Below are positions 1 to 6,304 of a stretch of 9,126 nt of DNA, in pieces (position 1 is the stretch's first letter; each line of letters opens with the position of its first letter). The stretch spans positions 1-9,126 of the forward strand of contig CALNBW010000087.1 in the NCBI GenBank assembly GCA_937874815.1. The letters run 5' to 3'. A program made the translations under genes and the position numbers. Below the pieces are notes generated by a model. That model saw only the letters and a list, made by a program, of their open reading frames with translations, was not told where the DNA came from and searched no databases. The stretch is from an uncultured Bacillota bacterium. Lineage in GTDB: Bacteria > Bacillota > UBA994 > UBA5500.

Positions 1-104
1 GCCCCGATACCTATATCGGATTTCCAGCATGGGGGTTTTCCCTGTCAATCTACTCATCCCTTTTTTATATATTTGCCGCAGGTCAATGCTCTGCTATGTT
101 TTAA

Positions 105-133
105 TTCGCTATACGATTCACGAATCCTACAAT
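105..133 (+). promoter_or_regulatory. Possible promoter with an inverted repeat in its spacer, upstream of mocA
   Basis: A -10-like TACAAT lies at 128-133 (5 of 6 consensus positions). A weak -35-like TTCGCT lies at 105-110 (3 of 6). They are separated by exactly 17 bases. The spacer contains the dyad GATTCACGAATC (115-126), two 5-base arms around AC, which is the right size and place for a repressor site. Transcription would start near 140 and leave a leader of about 80 bases before the mocA ATG at 222. The -35 match is poor, so this is a tentative call from sequence alone. Confidence 0.3.
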
Positions 134-221
134 GTATACGTGTTAATTTCATAAGAAGGAATTCTTTGCTCTGGGCAAGGTAAGAATAGTGAGCAAGAGC
201 TAGGGGGGATGAGGGAAACAG

Positions 222-1085
222 ATGAATATGACTGATCGATTTGCAGTCCTAATATTAGCAGCAGGCCTTTCGTCGCGGATGGGTTGTTTTAAGCCGCTGC
301 TACCCCTGGCGAATAGTAGCGTCGTGAGAACGGCAATAGCAGGCTGCCTAGAGGCAAGGATACGGAACATAGTGGTGGTTACCGGACACAGGCGGTCGGA
401 GCTCTTGGCGGAAATCAGCAATCTACCAGTGCAGACTGTTCACAACGAATGTTACCGCGGGGGGATGTTCTCTTCCGTATTAACGGGAGTAAGGGCTCTA
501 CCGGCCGATATCCAGGCATTCTATCTATTGCCAGGTGATATGCCGCTGGTGCAACCAAGCACTTATACTGCCCTGGCTCGAGCCTTCAAACCCGGGCTGG
601 GCGTTATTTACCCCGAGTGGCAAGGCAGAAGAGGGCATCCTCCCCTGATCACCGCTAGCTGCATACCTGAACTCTTAAAATGGCATGGCGAAGGTGGCTT
701 ACGCTGCTTCCTGCAGCAATATGCCCAACGGTCTGCAACGATTAGTGTTGGTGATCCGGGAATACTGTTAGATATGGATACTCCCACTGACTATCAGCGG
801 CTGCAAGAGTACGCCCGCGAAGCTAAGGAGGCTAATATGCGCAACCAACAAATCAACTGCAGCATCAGCAACTGCCATTACTGGGAGAAGGGGAACATCT
901 GTCAGGCATCAGCTATCCTAGTTACTTCGGATACGATGGCCCAAAGCCTGCCTGAGGCCATGGGAGCTGCCACCGCTACCCAGGTGGCGCAAAGCCCTGT
1001 GTCGAAGCGCAACGAAAGCTGCTGCCAGACCTTTGTGGAGAGGGCCGCTTACCAAGCCAGACAGGATGGCGTACAGAGATTGTAG
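222..1085 (+). CDS. mocA: MocA-type molybdenum cofactor cytidylyltransferase with C-terminal DUF1540 domain
   Basis: Residues 1-200 are a MobA-like nucleotidyltransferase. The nucleotide-binding LAAGLSSRMG is at 12-21, GGMFSS at 80-85, PGDMP with the metal-binding Asp at 104-108, GRRGHPPL at 135-142 and DMDTPTDY at 184-191. The last two are features of the MocA branch, which transfers CMP from CTP to molybdopterin-Mo to make MCD, the cofactor of many xanthine dehydrogenase-family enzymes. This acts in the cytoplasm. MocA proteins usually end near residue 200; this frame runs on to 287. The extra part (206-287) is a DUF1540 domain with Cys213, Cys218, Cys227 and a C-terminal ESCCQTF (265-271). 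The chosen ATG has GAGGG at 211-215, six bases upstream; a second in-frame ATG lies at 228. The gene is convergent with the hydroxylase operon whose enzyme it probably serves. Family assignment is firm. Whether one fused protein or two products are made is open. Confidence 0.9.
   Translation: MNMTDRFAVLILAAGLSSRMGCFKPLLPLANSSVVRTAIAGCLEARIRNIVVVTGHRRSELLAEISNLPVQTVHNECYRGGMFSSVLTGVRALPADIQAFYLLPGDMPLVQPSTYTALARAFKPGLGVIYPEWQGRRGHPPLITASCIPELLKWHGEGGLRCFLQQYAQRSATISVGDPGILLDMDTPTDYQRLQEYAREAKEANMRNQQINCSISNCHYWEKGNICQASAILVTSDTMAQSLPEAMGAATATQVAQSPVSKRNESCCQTFVERAAYQARQDGVQRL
825..831 (+). promoter_or_regulatory. Internal ribosome binding site inside the mocA frame
   Basis: AAGGAGG, a near-perfect anti-16S match, lies five bases before the in-frame ATG at 837. 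It falls exactly at the junction between the end of the transferase domain and the DUF1540 domain, where its bases also encode Lys-Glu-Ala. It is a stronger site than the one before the mocA start at 222. This suggests that the DUF1540 part is, or recently was, a separately translated gene. Confidence 0.65.
837..1085 (+). CDS. DUF1540 protein, probable separate product from an internal in-frame start
   Basis: Starting at the ATG behind AAGGAGG, this gives an 82-residue protein in the same frame as mocA. The N-terminus is MRNQQINCSISNCHYWEKGN, then a third Cys and an ILVTSD segment, and near the end ESCCQTFVER. The pattern Cys-x4-Cys-x8-Cys followed by a distal Cys-Cys-x-Thr-Phe is how I recognise DUF1540, a small family in Firmicutes with no established function. 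The conserved cysteines suggest metal binding, which is inference. The length and start resemble stand-alone members of the family. No stop codon separates it from the upstream transferase domain, so a fused 287-residue form could also be made. Transcription would be from the mocA promoter. Confidence 0.55.
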   Translation: MRNQQINCSISNCHYWEKGNICQASAILVTSDTMAQSLPEAMGAATATQVAQSPVSKRNESCCQTFVERAAYQARQDGVQRL

Positions 1086-1100
1086 CTTAGGTCCGAATCG

Positions 1101-1121
1101 GGGGCGATTGCAAATCGCCCC
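1101..1121. repeat. Near-perfect palindrome between convergent genes (REP-like)
   Basis: The arms GGGGCGATT (1101-1109) and AATCGCCCC (1113-1121) pair fully around a 3-base GCA loop, followed by TAC. It sits in the 97-base gap between the mocA stop (1085) and the small-subunit stop (1183). Neither strand has a T-tract after the stem, so it is not a standard intrinsic terminator, though it could still act as a two-way transcription or decay barrier. It resembles the short GTAGGGGCGA-type palindromes that I recall scattered between genes in several bacterial genomes. No second copy is present in this window. Confidence 0.55.
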
Positions 1122-1182
1122 TACAGAACTCCTCAGGATTGTCTATTGGCACCGCGGATGGTTCACCAGTTCGCGGTTGCTT

Positions 1183-1674
1183 TTATGGGCGTTCTGCCGG
1201 TTCTTCCTCGATCTCGTGCAGGATTGAGCGGATGGCCGCGTCGATTTCCTCGTAACTGGTGCAGCGGCAAATATTAGACTGGAGCCAGTCAATACGCACC
1301 TCAGGGGTAGCGCGCGGATGAATCTTGGCTAGGGCATGGCAAACCATCAAAAAGCCAGAGGTGCAATAGCCGCATTGGAAGCCCCACTGCTCTAAGAAAG
1401 CAGACTGGGCGGGCGAATCATGCAAGCCCTCGATGGTCTGTATTTTGTGGCCCACCGCGTCGGCGGCCAAAATCAAGCACGATTTGACTGGCCAACCATC
1501 CATGATTATGGTGCAAGCGCCACAGTCACCGTTTTCACACCCGGGCTTTGCCCCCGTCAAACCCAGCTGGGTTCGTAATACATGCAACAGAGTATCAGCC
1601 GGCCGGGCGATAACCGTTTTGCGCTCGCCATTGACATCTAGTTCGAGCAATCCTTTCTCAACAAGTTGCCACAT
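1183..1674 (-). CDS. Molybdenum hydroxylase 2Fe-2S small subunit
   Basis: This 163-residue protein carries both iron-sulfur motifs of xanthine dehydrogenase/CO dehydrogenase small subunits. The plant-ferredoxin-type N-terminal cluster uses Cys46, Cys51, Cys54 (CENGDCGAC) and Cys66. The C-terminal helical cluster uses Cys101, Cys104 (QCGYCTSGF), Cys136 and Cys138 (NICRCTSY). The usual CTPG and CTGY are CTSG and CTSY here, but every ligand cysteine is kept. It carries electrons from the Mo site of the large subunit to the FAD of the medium subunit. Length is normal for the family. The ATG lies two bases after the TAG of the FAD subunit gene, with only a weak GGGCGGG ahead of it, so translation is probably coupled. 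It is the last gene of the operon. The exact substrate-specific name (xdh, cox, ndh) cannot be decided. Confidence 0.93.
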   Translation of the reverse strand: MWQLVEKGLLELDVNGERKTVIARPADTLLHVLRTQLGLTGAKPGCENGDCGACTIIMDGWPVKSCLILAADAVGHKIQTIEGLHDSPAQSAFLEQWGFQCGYCTSGFLMVCHALAKIHPRATPEVRIDWLQSNICRCTSYEEIDAAIRSILHEIEEEPAERP

Positions 1675-1676
1675 TA

Positions 1677-2513
1677 CTAGTCCCGCCCTTCAAACTGCTC
1701 AATTACTTCGGCCAGGGTATTACTAAAAACAAACTGACGATAGGGGGCTGACCCTTCCACATCGTCTACAATGGGAGCCGGCAAATAACGTAGGCACTGC
1801 TTGATGCGCTCTTCCGGCGCCAAACTATCGTCATTCAGGCAATCCTCCATCTCTCGCATGCGGAACGGAAAGGCACAAAGACCAGTGACTGCCAATCGTA
1901 AGCGACCATCGCACTTAAGAAAGGCACAAGAAACTAAAGGATAGTTAATGCGGCTATCTTTTGTCTTTTTCACACCGCGATGGGGTAAGGTGAGCAGCTT
2001 CGTATCAGTAGCGATTTGCACTAGGAACTCCCCCCGGTGCAGGTGCAGTCGCTTGTTATAGATATCGCTGAAGACTACTCGGCGTATCCCCTGTTTTCCC
2101 GCAATGACCGCTTGGCTATCAGCGACCAGAAAGGCTAGGACGGCTTCCCGGTACATAAGGTTGCTGCAGATATTCCCGCCTAGGGTGATGGTGCAGCGAG
2201 CGGTGTGGTCAGCTACTCGCCCGGCAGATTCCGTTAGCAGGGGAAAATGGTTGGCTTCAGCCACCTCAGTCAGAGACAGCCCCGCCCCGAGGACCAGCAC
2301 CCCCTCCTCTAGCTGCAAAGCTTTGCACTCAGGAATACGCTTCAAGTCAATTACAGCTTGTGTCTGGAGCTGGTTCAAACGGCCCAAAGTGATGATCTCG
2401 CTGCCGCCGCCTAAGTATATAGGTTGTTTCTGCTCATTATCGAGGCGCTCAAACACGTTTACTGCTTCCTCGATTGAATCGGGGCGGTAGTACTCGAAAT
2501 CAAAAGGTATCAT
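1677..2513 (-). CDS. Molybdenum hydroxylase FAD-binding medium subunit
   Basis: This 278-residue protein matches the FAD-binding subunits of the CoxM/XdhB type. The N-terminal half has the two flavin-contact loops, YLGGGSEI (33-40) and TLGGNIC (110-116), and a downstream YREAVLAFLVADSQ stretch (121-134). The C-terminal portion (about 185-278) looks like the CO-dehydrogenase flavoprotein C-terminal domain, with SAPYRQFVF near residues 255-263. It would accept electrons from the 2Fe-2S subunit and pass them to NAD or another acceptor. The first loop reads GGGS instead of the more common GGTD, a small divergence. The start is well supported: GGGAGG lies six bases upstream, and ATG overlaps the TGA of the large subunit gene as ATGA, which implies translational coupling. 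The small subunit gene follows after two bases. Confidence 0.93.
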   Translation of the reverse strand: MIPFDFEYYRPDSIEEAVNVFERLDNEQKQPIYLGGGSEIITLGRLNQLQTQAVIDLKRIPECKALQLEEGVLVLGAGLSLTEVAEANHFPLLTESAGRVADHTARCTITLGGNICSNLMYREAVLAFLVADSQAVIAGKQGIRRVVFSDIYNKRLHLHRGEFLVQIATDTKLLTLPHRGVKKTKDSRINYPLVSCAFLKCDGRLRLAVTGLCAFPFRMREMEDCLNDDSLAPEERIKQCLRYLPAPIVDDVEGSAPYRQFVFSNTLAEVIEQFEGRD

Positions 2514-4837
2514 AGCTTACCTCCCGTCTTCGCTGCCCAGATAACCTCTGGTGTAATCGGTAGCTGATCTAGCTCCACACCTGCAGCTAGCGATAAAGCA
2601 TTAGCTAGGGCGGGTGGCATACCCAAAACTCCGTGCTCTCCGATGCCTCTTTGTCCGCAGGGGGCATTACCTTGGGGTGTCTCAATAAATTCCACCAGAT
2701 ATTCTGGTTGTTCGCCATAACGCAACAACTTATAGGTGCGTAGCTGCGCGTTTAGGGACTGCCCAGCGGCGTTAAAGACTAATTCCTCCCGGCTTGCTAA
2801 CCCCAAGCCCATACTCATTCCACTAGTCAGGACTGCCCGCGCGTTACGAGGATTGATCGCTTTGCCCAGATCAATCACTGTGGCTGCCCGTAGAATCCTA
2901 AACGTATGGTCAAGCGTGTTATACTCCACCTCGACTGCCTGACAGCCTACAGTCCAGCCCGGGCCCGAGCGTCCTCGACCTGTAGTCGGGTCAAGATGAG
3001 TCAGGTGGCGCATGATGAAATTGCCATGCCCCATGATCTGCCCGCCTAAGGCATTACCGTTAGCAAAAGAGTATCCGTGAGCGATGTCTTTGAACTCAAT
3101 GTAGAGCTCCGGATTATCGTGCAAGAACACCCGGCTATTCGCTACTCGGAGGTCATCTGGTTCACAGCGCAAAGCGATGGCACCAATACTGCAGAGCTGA
3201 CGGATCAGATCCTCAGCGGCCCGCAGCACAGCCTTACCAGCCATATAGACGCCCTTGCTAGCTACTGTTTTCCAATGCTCAGGACTAACGTCCGTATTGA
3301 CGTCCATGATCACGCTGATCTGACTGACATCCATCTGTAGCTTCTCGGCCAAGATTTGAGCGAGGGCCGTCTTAGTCCCCTGCCCTATTTCCACTACGCC
3401 ACAGTTAAGATTAATGCTACCATCCTTGTTCATGGTTAGCAGGGCTCCGGAGATCGCGTTGACCGGGCTGCTAGATGTCTTCCAAAAGCAGGCCATCCCC
3501 TTGCTTCGTATTAGGTTCGGCCCTACCTCAAAGCGGCACCCTTCATCCCAGTTGGTAGTCTCCCTTAACTTTTCCAGACAAGCGGGTAAATCGCCCAAGC
3601 TGCTAAGCGTCAATGATTCGCCGGTGGGAGAGTCGTCCCCAGGCCTGATGGCATTTCTTATTCTGAGCTCTAACGGGTCCATAGCTAAGGCAGCGGCCAA
3701 TTTGTCTAGGGCACGTTCTATGGCAAAAGTGAGCGAATCATGACCAAATCCCCGGAAAGCGGTCGTATAGGGGGTGTTGGTATAGACTGCCACTGAATCG
3801 CAGCAGACATTGGGAATGTTGTAGGGACCGGTACAAGCGGCGGCAATGGCTTTAGCCATATTGGGCGCTGAGTCGGTGTAGGCCCCACAGCCAACTAGAT
3901 AGGTCATCTCGGCTGCTACTATTTTACCATCGCTAGTAGCACCAAGGGTAATGTCTGCTTCTAACGAGATATGGCCGGGTGAACTGATGAGGTCTTCTTC
4001 CCGGGTATTAACCAAACGCACTGGTCGCCCTTGTACTGCCTGCGAGGCCATCAGGGCCAAAAATTCGAGCTGGGCCATAGTCTTGCCCCCAAAGGCACCT
4101 CCCACCAGAGGAGTGATCACAGTGATCCGTGATTCATCGAGCTTAAAGAATTTGGCCAGCATCTTTTTGATAAAGAAAGGCCCCTGAGTGGCTGTATGGA
4201 TGATTACTTGACCACTGCTTTTGATCTGCGCCATGGCGTTGCGAGTTTCCATAGCGGCATGACTAGCATGAGGTTGCTTCACCTGGGCATGTATAACCAC
4301 TTCGCTTTGCCTTTGGCCAGATGCCAGGTCACCTTTGCGTATTTTGACGCGATGGGCCACGTTGGTGCCTGGTTCGGGATAGACTTCAGGCACGAAGAGG
4401 GCGTAAGTCCCTAAATCTGCATGAACTAGGGGGGCATCCGGTGCAACGGCCGCCCTGGGGGAATCCACGTGAGGGAGCAATTCGTACTGCACCTGCACCA
4501 GATTTACTGCTTGGGCGGCCTCAAATTCGCTGTTGGCAACAACCAGAGCAACCGGCTCGCCACAGTACCTCACCTTGTCTAAAGCTAAGGGCGGGCGATC
4601 CTCAACCATAGGGCCATATAAATGGGGATAGAATTCCCCCGTCAGCACTGCCTGCACGCCGCTCGCCTGCGAGGCAGCCTGGATATCTATGCCACGAATT
4701 ATGGCATGGGCATGAGGGCTGACCACCAGGCGGGCGTGCAGCAATTCGGGTGCATAGTTATCGCCATTGTATTTCACCCCACCGGTAACCTTATCTGCTG
4801 CTTCTTTTCTTTCCACGCTACTGCCAACTGCCTGCAA
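2510..4837 (-). CDS. Molybdenum hydroxylase large (molybdopterin-binding) subunit
   Basis: Starting at the TTG at 4835-4837, this is a 775-residue catalytic subunit of the xanthine dehydrogenase/aldehyde oxidase family. The a/b hammerhead domain covers about residues 14-121. The cofactor-binding part follows with GGAFGG (246-251), AFRGFG (360-365), GQGTKT (485-490) and the terminal RGIGEHG with the likely catalytic Glu734. The loop AFRGFGHDS is not the AYxCSFR loop of true CO dehydrogenases, so CO oxidation is unlikely. A purine, other N-heterocycle or aldehyde is possible. The TTG is preferred because GGAGGG lies seven bases before it and family similarity (LQAVGSSVERKEAADKVTG) begins there. 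A longer frame from an ATG at 4924 would add 29 residues encoded mostly by a hairpin. The gene lies after xdhC and overlaps the FAD subunit gene by four bases. The cofactor is probably MCD, given the nearby mocA. Confidence 0.93.
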   Translation of the reverse strand: MQAVGSSVERKEAADKVTGGVKYNGDNYAPELLHARLVVSPHAHAIIRGIDIQAASQASGVQAVLTGEFYPHLYGPMVEDRPPLALDKVRYCGEPVALVVANSEFEAAQAVNLVQVQYELLPHVDSPRAAVAPDAPLVHADLGTYALFVPEVYPEPGTNVAHRVKIRKGDLASGQRQSEVVIHAQVKQPHASHAAMETRNAMAQIKSSGQVIIHTATQGPFFIKKMLAKFFKLDESRITVITPLVGGAFGGKTMAQLEFLALMASQAVQGRPVRLVNTREEDLISSPGHISLEADITLGATSDGKIVAAEMTYLVGCGAYTDSAPNMAKAIAAACTGPYNIPNVCCDSVAVYTNTPYTTAFRGFGHDSLTFAIERALDKLAAALAMDPLELRIRNAIRPGDDSPTGESLTLSSLGDLPACLEKLRETTNWDEGCRFEVGPNLIRSKGMACFWKTSSSPVNAISGALLTMNKDGSINLNCGVVEIGQGTKTALAQILAEKLQMDVSQISVIMDVNTDVSPEHWKTVASKGVYMAGKAVLRAAEDLIRQLCSIGAIALRCEPDDLRVANSRVFLHDNPELYIEFKDIAHGYSFANGNALGGQIMGHGNFIMRHLTHLDPTTGRGRSGPGWTVGCQAVEVEYNTLDHTFRILRAATVIDLGKAINPRNARAVLTSGMSMGLGLASREELVFNAAGQSLNAQLRTYKLLRYGEQPEYLVEFIETPQGNAPCGQRGIGEHGVLGMPPALANALSLAAGVELDQLPITPEVIWAAKTGGKL

Positions 4838-4844
4838 TTTACTT

Positions 4845-4850
4845 CCCTCC
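4845..4850 (-). promoter_or_regulatory. Ribosome binding site that sets the large subunit start
   Basis: On the minus strand GGAGGG lies seven bases before the TTG at 4837. The ATG at 4924 has no comparable site at the right distance and lies in the loop of a hairpin. This decides the start of the large subunit. Confidence 0.7.
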
Positions 4851-4881
4851 AGTACTACTATTATTAAGCCGCGACTAGGGG

Positions 4882-4949
4882 GGCTGCGGGGTGCTTGCTG
4901 TAAGCACGATTGGAGCCTGCTCATGTGCTCTAAGCAACACCCCGCAGCC
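4882..4949 (-). other. Long intercistronic hairpin between xdhC and the large subunit gene
   Basis: The arm GGCTGCGGGGTG (4882-4893) pairs fully with CACCCCGCAGCC (4938-4949). After a single bulged C (4894) the pairing continues with TTGCT (4895-4899) against AGCAA (4933-4937), giving 17 base pairs. The loop contains a second stem, AGCAC (4903-4907) with GTGCT (4925-4929). The structure begins at the last base of the xdhC stop codon and ends about 30 bases before the SD site of the large subunit. No T-tract follows on either strand, so a simple terminator is unlikely. Roles as an mRNA processing or stability element, an attenuator or a structured regulatory RNA are all possible. Confidence 0.7.
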
Positions 4950-6016
4950 TAACGTTCTATACGCTCAATCAGTACATCTAGGCTGCCGCCGCAAACCATG
5001 CCATCACTGTCCGTTACAGGCCCAGTCATATCGAGATGTTGCACCAGATATCCCCCCGAGCACAAAACATCCCGGGCCGCTGTAATCGCGGCTGCTTCGC
5101 TGCAGCCACCGCCAATACTACCTAAAGTCCGGCCATCGGGCCAAACCAGCATTTTAGTGCCGGCACGACAGGGCACGGATCCCTTGGCGGCAATAATGGT
5201 GACTAGCGCCAAGGCGTCCTGCTGCGGATGGGCGAGTTCCTGTAGCAGAGAAGTATCGAATTCGGGCCACAGTTGTTTCTGCTGCTTGGCCCAGTCGCAA
5301 CGATCCGTAGTTCCCAAGCGTTTCAGGGCTATCATCTCTGCGAGAATCGAGATGGCGATCTCCTCTGGCGTTACCGCCCCAATGGCTAGACCTACCGGCG
5401 CGGATAACCCCTCGAGCCACTCTGCAGCAATACCTTCTGCTAGGAGCTGCTCTTTTACCCCAGCTAGGCGGCGTCGCGAAGTTAGCAAACCGAAGTAGGC
5501 CGCCTGTGGGGCCTGCCCATATAGTCCCCGCAAGCAGGTGAGGTCATGCTGATGACCCCGGGTGGCAATAACCACGTAGGTATTGGGGGTAAACTCCAGT
5601 TGCCGGATTGCCTGTCCAAACTCGGCGCAGATAATCTGCTGCGCCGTCGAGAAACGGGTCTGATTAGCAAACTGGGGCCTATCGTCAATAACAGTGACAC
5701 TCCACCCCAGACGAGCCGCCCCAGCAACAAGCGGTAGGGCTACATGCCCCCCTCCCAGCACAACCAAACGGCTGCTGGGAAAAAAAGGCTCTAGTAGTAG
5801 TGGGCCGCCTTGTTCTGCAGGAACATATTGCAGGCAGCGCGTCGATAACGCCTGCCTAGCCAAAGCCTCGAGGGCCGAATCTAATACTGTAGGTACTAGC
5901 GGAGGGAAAATAGCCCGCCACTGACGGGCCAGCTGACTAACTAGCACAACCGGATTCCCGGCAGACAAACGTTCCCGCAGATCTTGATATATACTCGCCA
6001 CAGGCTCACCACCCAA
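4949..6016 (-). CDS. XdhC/CoxI-family molybdenum hydroxylase maturation factor
   Basis: This 355-residue protein has both XdhC-family domains, but in an unusual order. A Rossmann domain (about 83-230) has the dinucleotide motif VVLGGGHVA (85-93), VTVIDDR (107-113) and VVIATRGHQHD (148-158). After it comes a full CoxI domain (about 268-352) with ALVTIIAAKGSVPCRAGTKM (270-289), LGSIGGGCSEA (298-308) and MVCGG (340-344). Canonical XdhC has CoxI first. The N-terminal 80 residues (with LVSQLARQ and PLLLEPFFP) may be a shrunken relic of that first CoxI domain. XdhC proteins bind the molybdenum cofactor and help its sulfuration and insertion into the apo-enzyme, which fits its place as first gene of the operon. 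The start is a TTG with AGGGAA (6022-6027) upstream; a GTG at 5999-6001 is an alternative. A hairpin separates it from the next gene. Confidence 0.88.
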   Translation of the reverse strand: MGGEPVASIYQDLRERLSAGNPVVLVSQLARQWRAIFPPLVPTVLDSALEALARQALSTRCLQYVPAEQGGPLLLEPFFPSSRLVVLGGGHVALPLVAGAARLGWSVTVIDDRPQFANQTRFSTAQQIICAEFGQAIRQLEFTPNTYVVIATRGHQHDLTCLRGLYGQAPQAAYFGLLTSRRRLAGVKEQLLAEGIAAEWLEGLSAPVGLAIGAVTPEEIAISILAEMIALKRLGTTDRCDWAKQQKQLWPEFDTSLLQELAHPQQDALALVTIIAAKGSVPCRAGTKMLVWPDGRTLGSIGGGCSEAAAITAARDVLCSGGYLVQHLDMTGPVTDSDGMVCGGSLDVLIERIER

Positions 6017-6070
6017 ACTTATTCCCTAGGTATTATTGCCAAATTGCCGCCTGGATAGCAGCAAGCAGGC

Positions 6071-6107
6071 AAAAAGCAGGCTACTCCCTTCCGGAACAGC
6101 CTGCTTT
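6071..6107 (-). terminator. Rho-independent-type terminator after the MFS gene
   Basis: AAAGCAGGCT (6073-6082) pairs fully with AGCCTGCTTT (6098-6107) around a 15-base loop that itself contains TTCCGGAA. Read on the minus strand, the stem ends in a run of five T (6071-6075). It lies about 20 bases beyond the transporter stop at 6128 and 55 bases before xdhC, so it would end transporter transcription and separate it from the hydroxylase operon. AAGCAGGC is repeated at 6063-6070, giving an alternative left arm. Confidence 0.65.
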
Positions 6108-6127
6108 GGCGACGTCCACATATTATT

Positions 6128-6304
6128 TTACAGTGAAGACTGCTGACCACTCGCTTGCTGCGGCGCTAATGTCCTTGGTTCAGGCAGTTTAACTGCCAGC
6201 CAAATGCTACCCGAAACGATAACCAGCGTGAGCGCGAATAGCACCTCGTGCGCAGCAAAACGCAACAACAAGCCACCGATAATCGGCAAAAAAGTAAAGG
6301 GCGC
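6128..6304 (-). pseudogene. Out-of-frame C-terminal end of the MFS transporter (TM11-12)
   Basis: In the neighbouring minus-strand frame, the bases following the Asn-Thr codons at 6306-6311 encode APFTFLPIIGGLLLRF, then a second hydrophobic stretch FALTLVIVSGSIWLAV. A normal polar tail ends in TAA at 6128-6130. These 58 codons have the two hydrophobic segments and tail expected for helices 11 and 12 of a 12-helix MFS protein. The main frame at the same place gives a Cys/Arg-rich 32-residue tail without helices. A one-base gain, or a loss of two or five bases, near 6300-6308 explains the break. Restored, the protein would be about 445 residues. Confidence 0.7.

Noticed and set aside
4..19. Hairpin CCGATA-CCTA-TATCGG at the left edge
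   Set aside because: The 6-bp stem is perfect, but there is no T-tract or neighbouring gene to give it a role, and such stems arise by chance.
28..67. GGG-TTTT-CCC followed by CCCTTTTTT as a terminator of a gene to the left
   Set aside because: The stem is only three pairs and the T-tract is about 18 bases beyond it, so the parts do not form one terminator.
4838..4924. N-terminal extension of the large subunit from the ATG at 4924
   Set aside because: It is encoded by a hairpin, has no suitable SD site and no family-like sequence; TTG 4837 with GGAGGG fits better.
4882..4949. SECIS element for selenocysteine insertion
   Set aside because: The hairpin is between genes and does not follow an in-frame TGA; no selenocysteine is needed to read any gene here.
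5999..6001. GTG as the xdhC start
   Set aside because: Possible, but the TTG at 6014-6016 has a better placed AGGGAA; kept only as an alternative.
6031..6037. -10-like AATAAT as an xdhC promoter
   Set aside because: No acceptable -35 lies 16-18 bases upstream, and the implied transcription start would fall within the SD site of xdhC.
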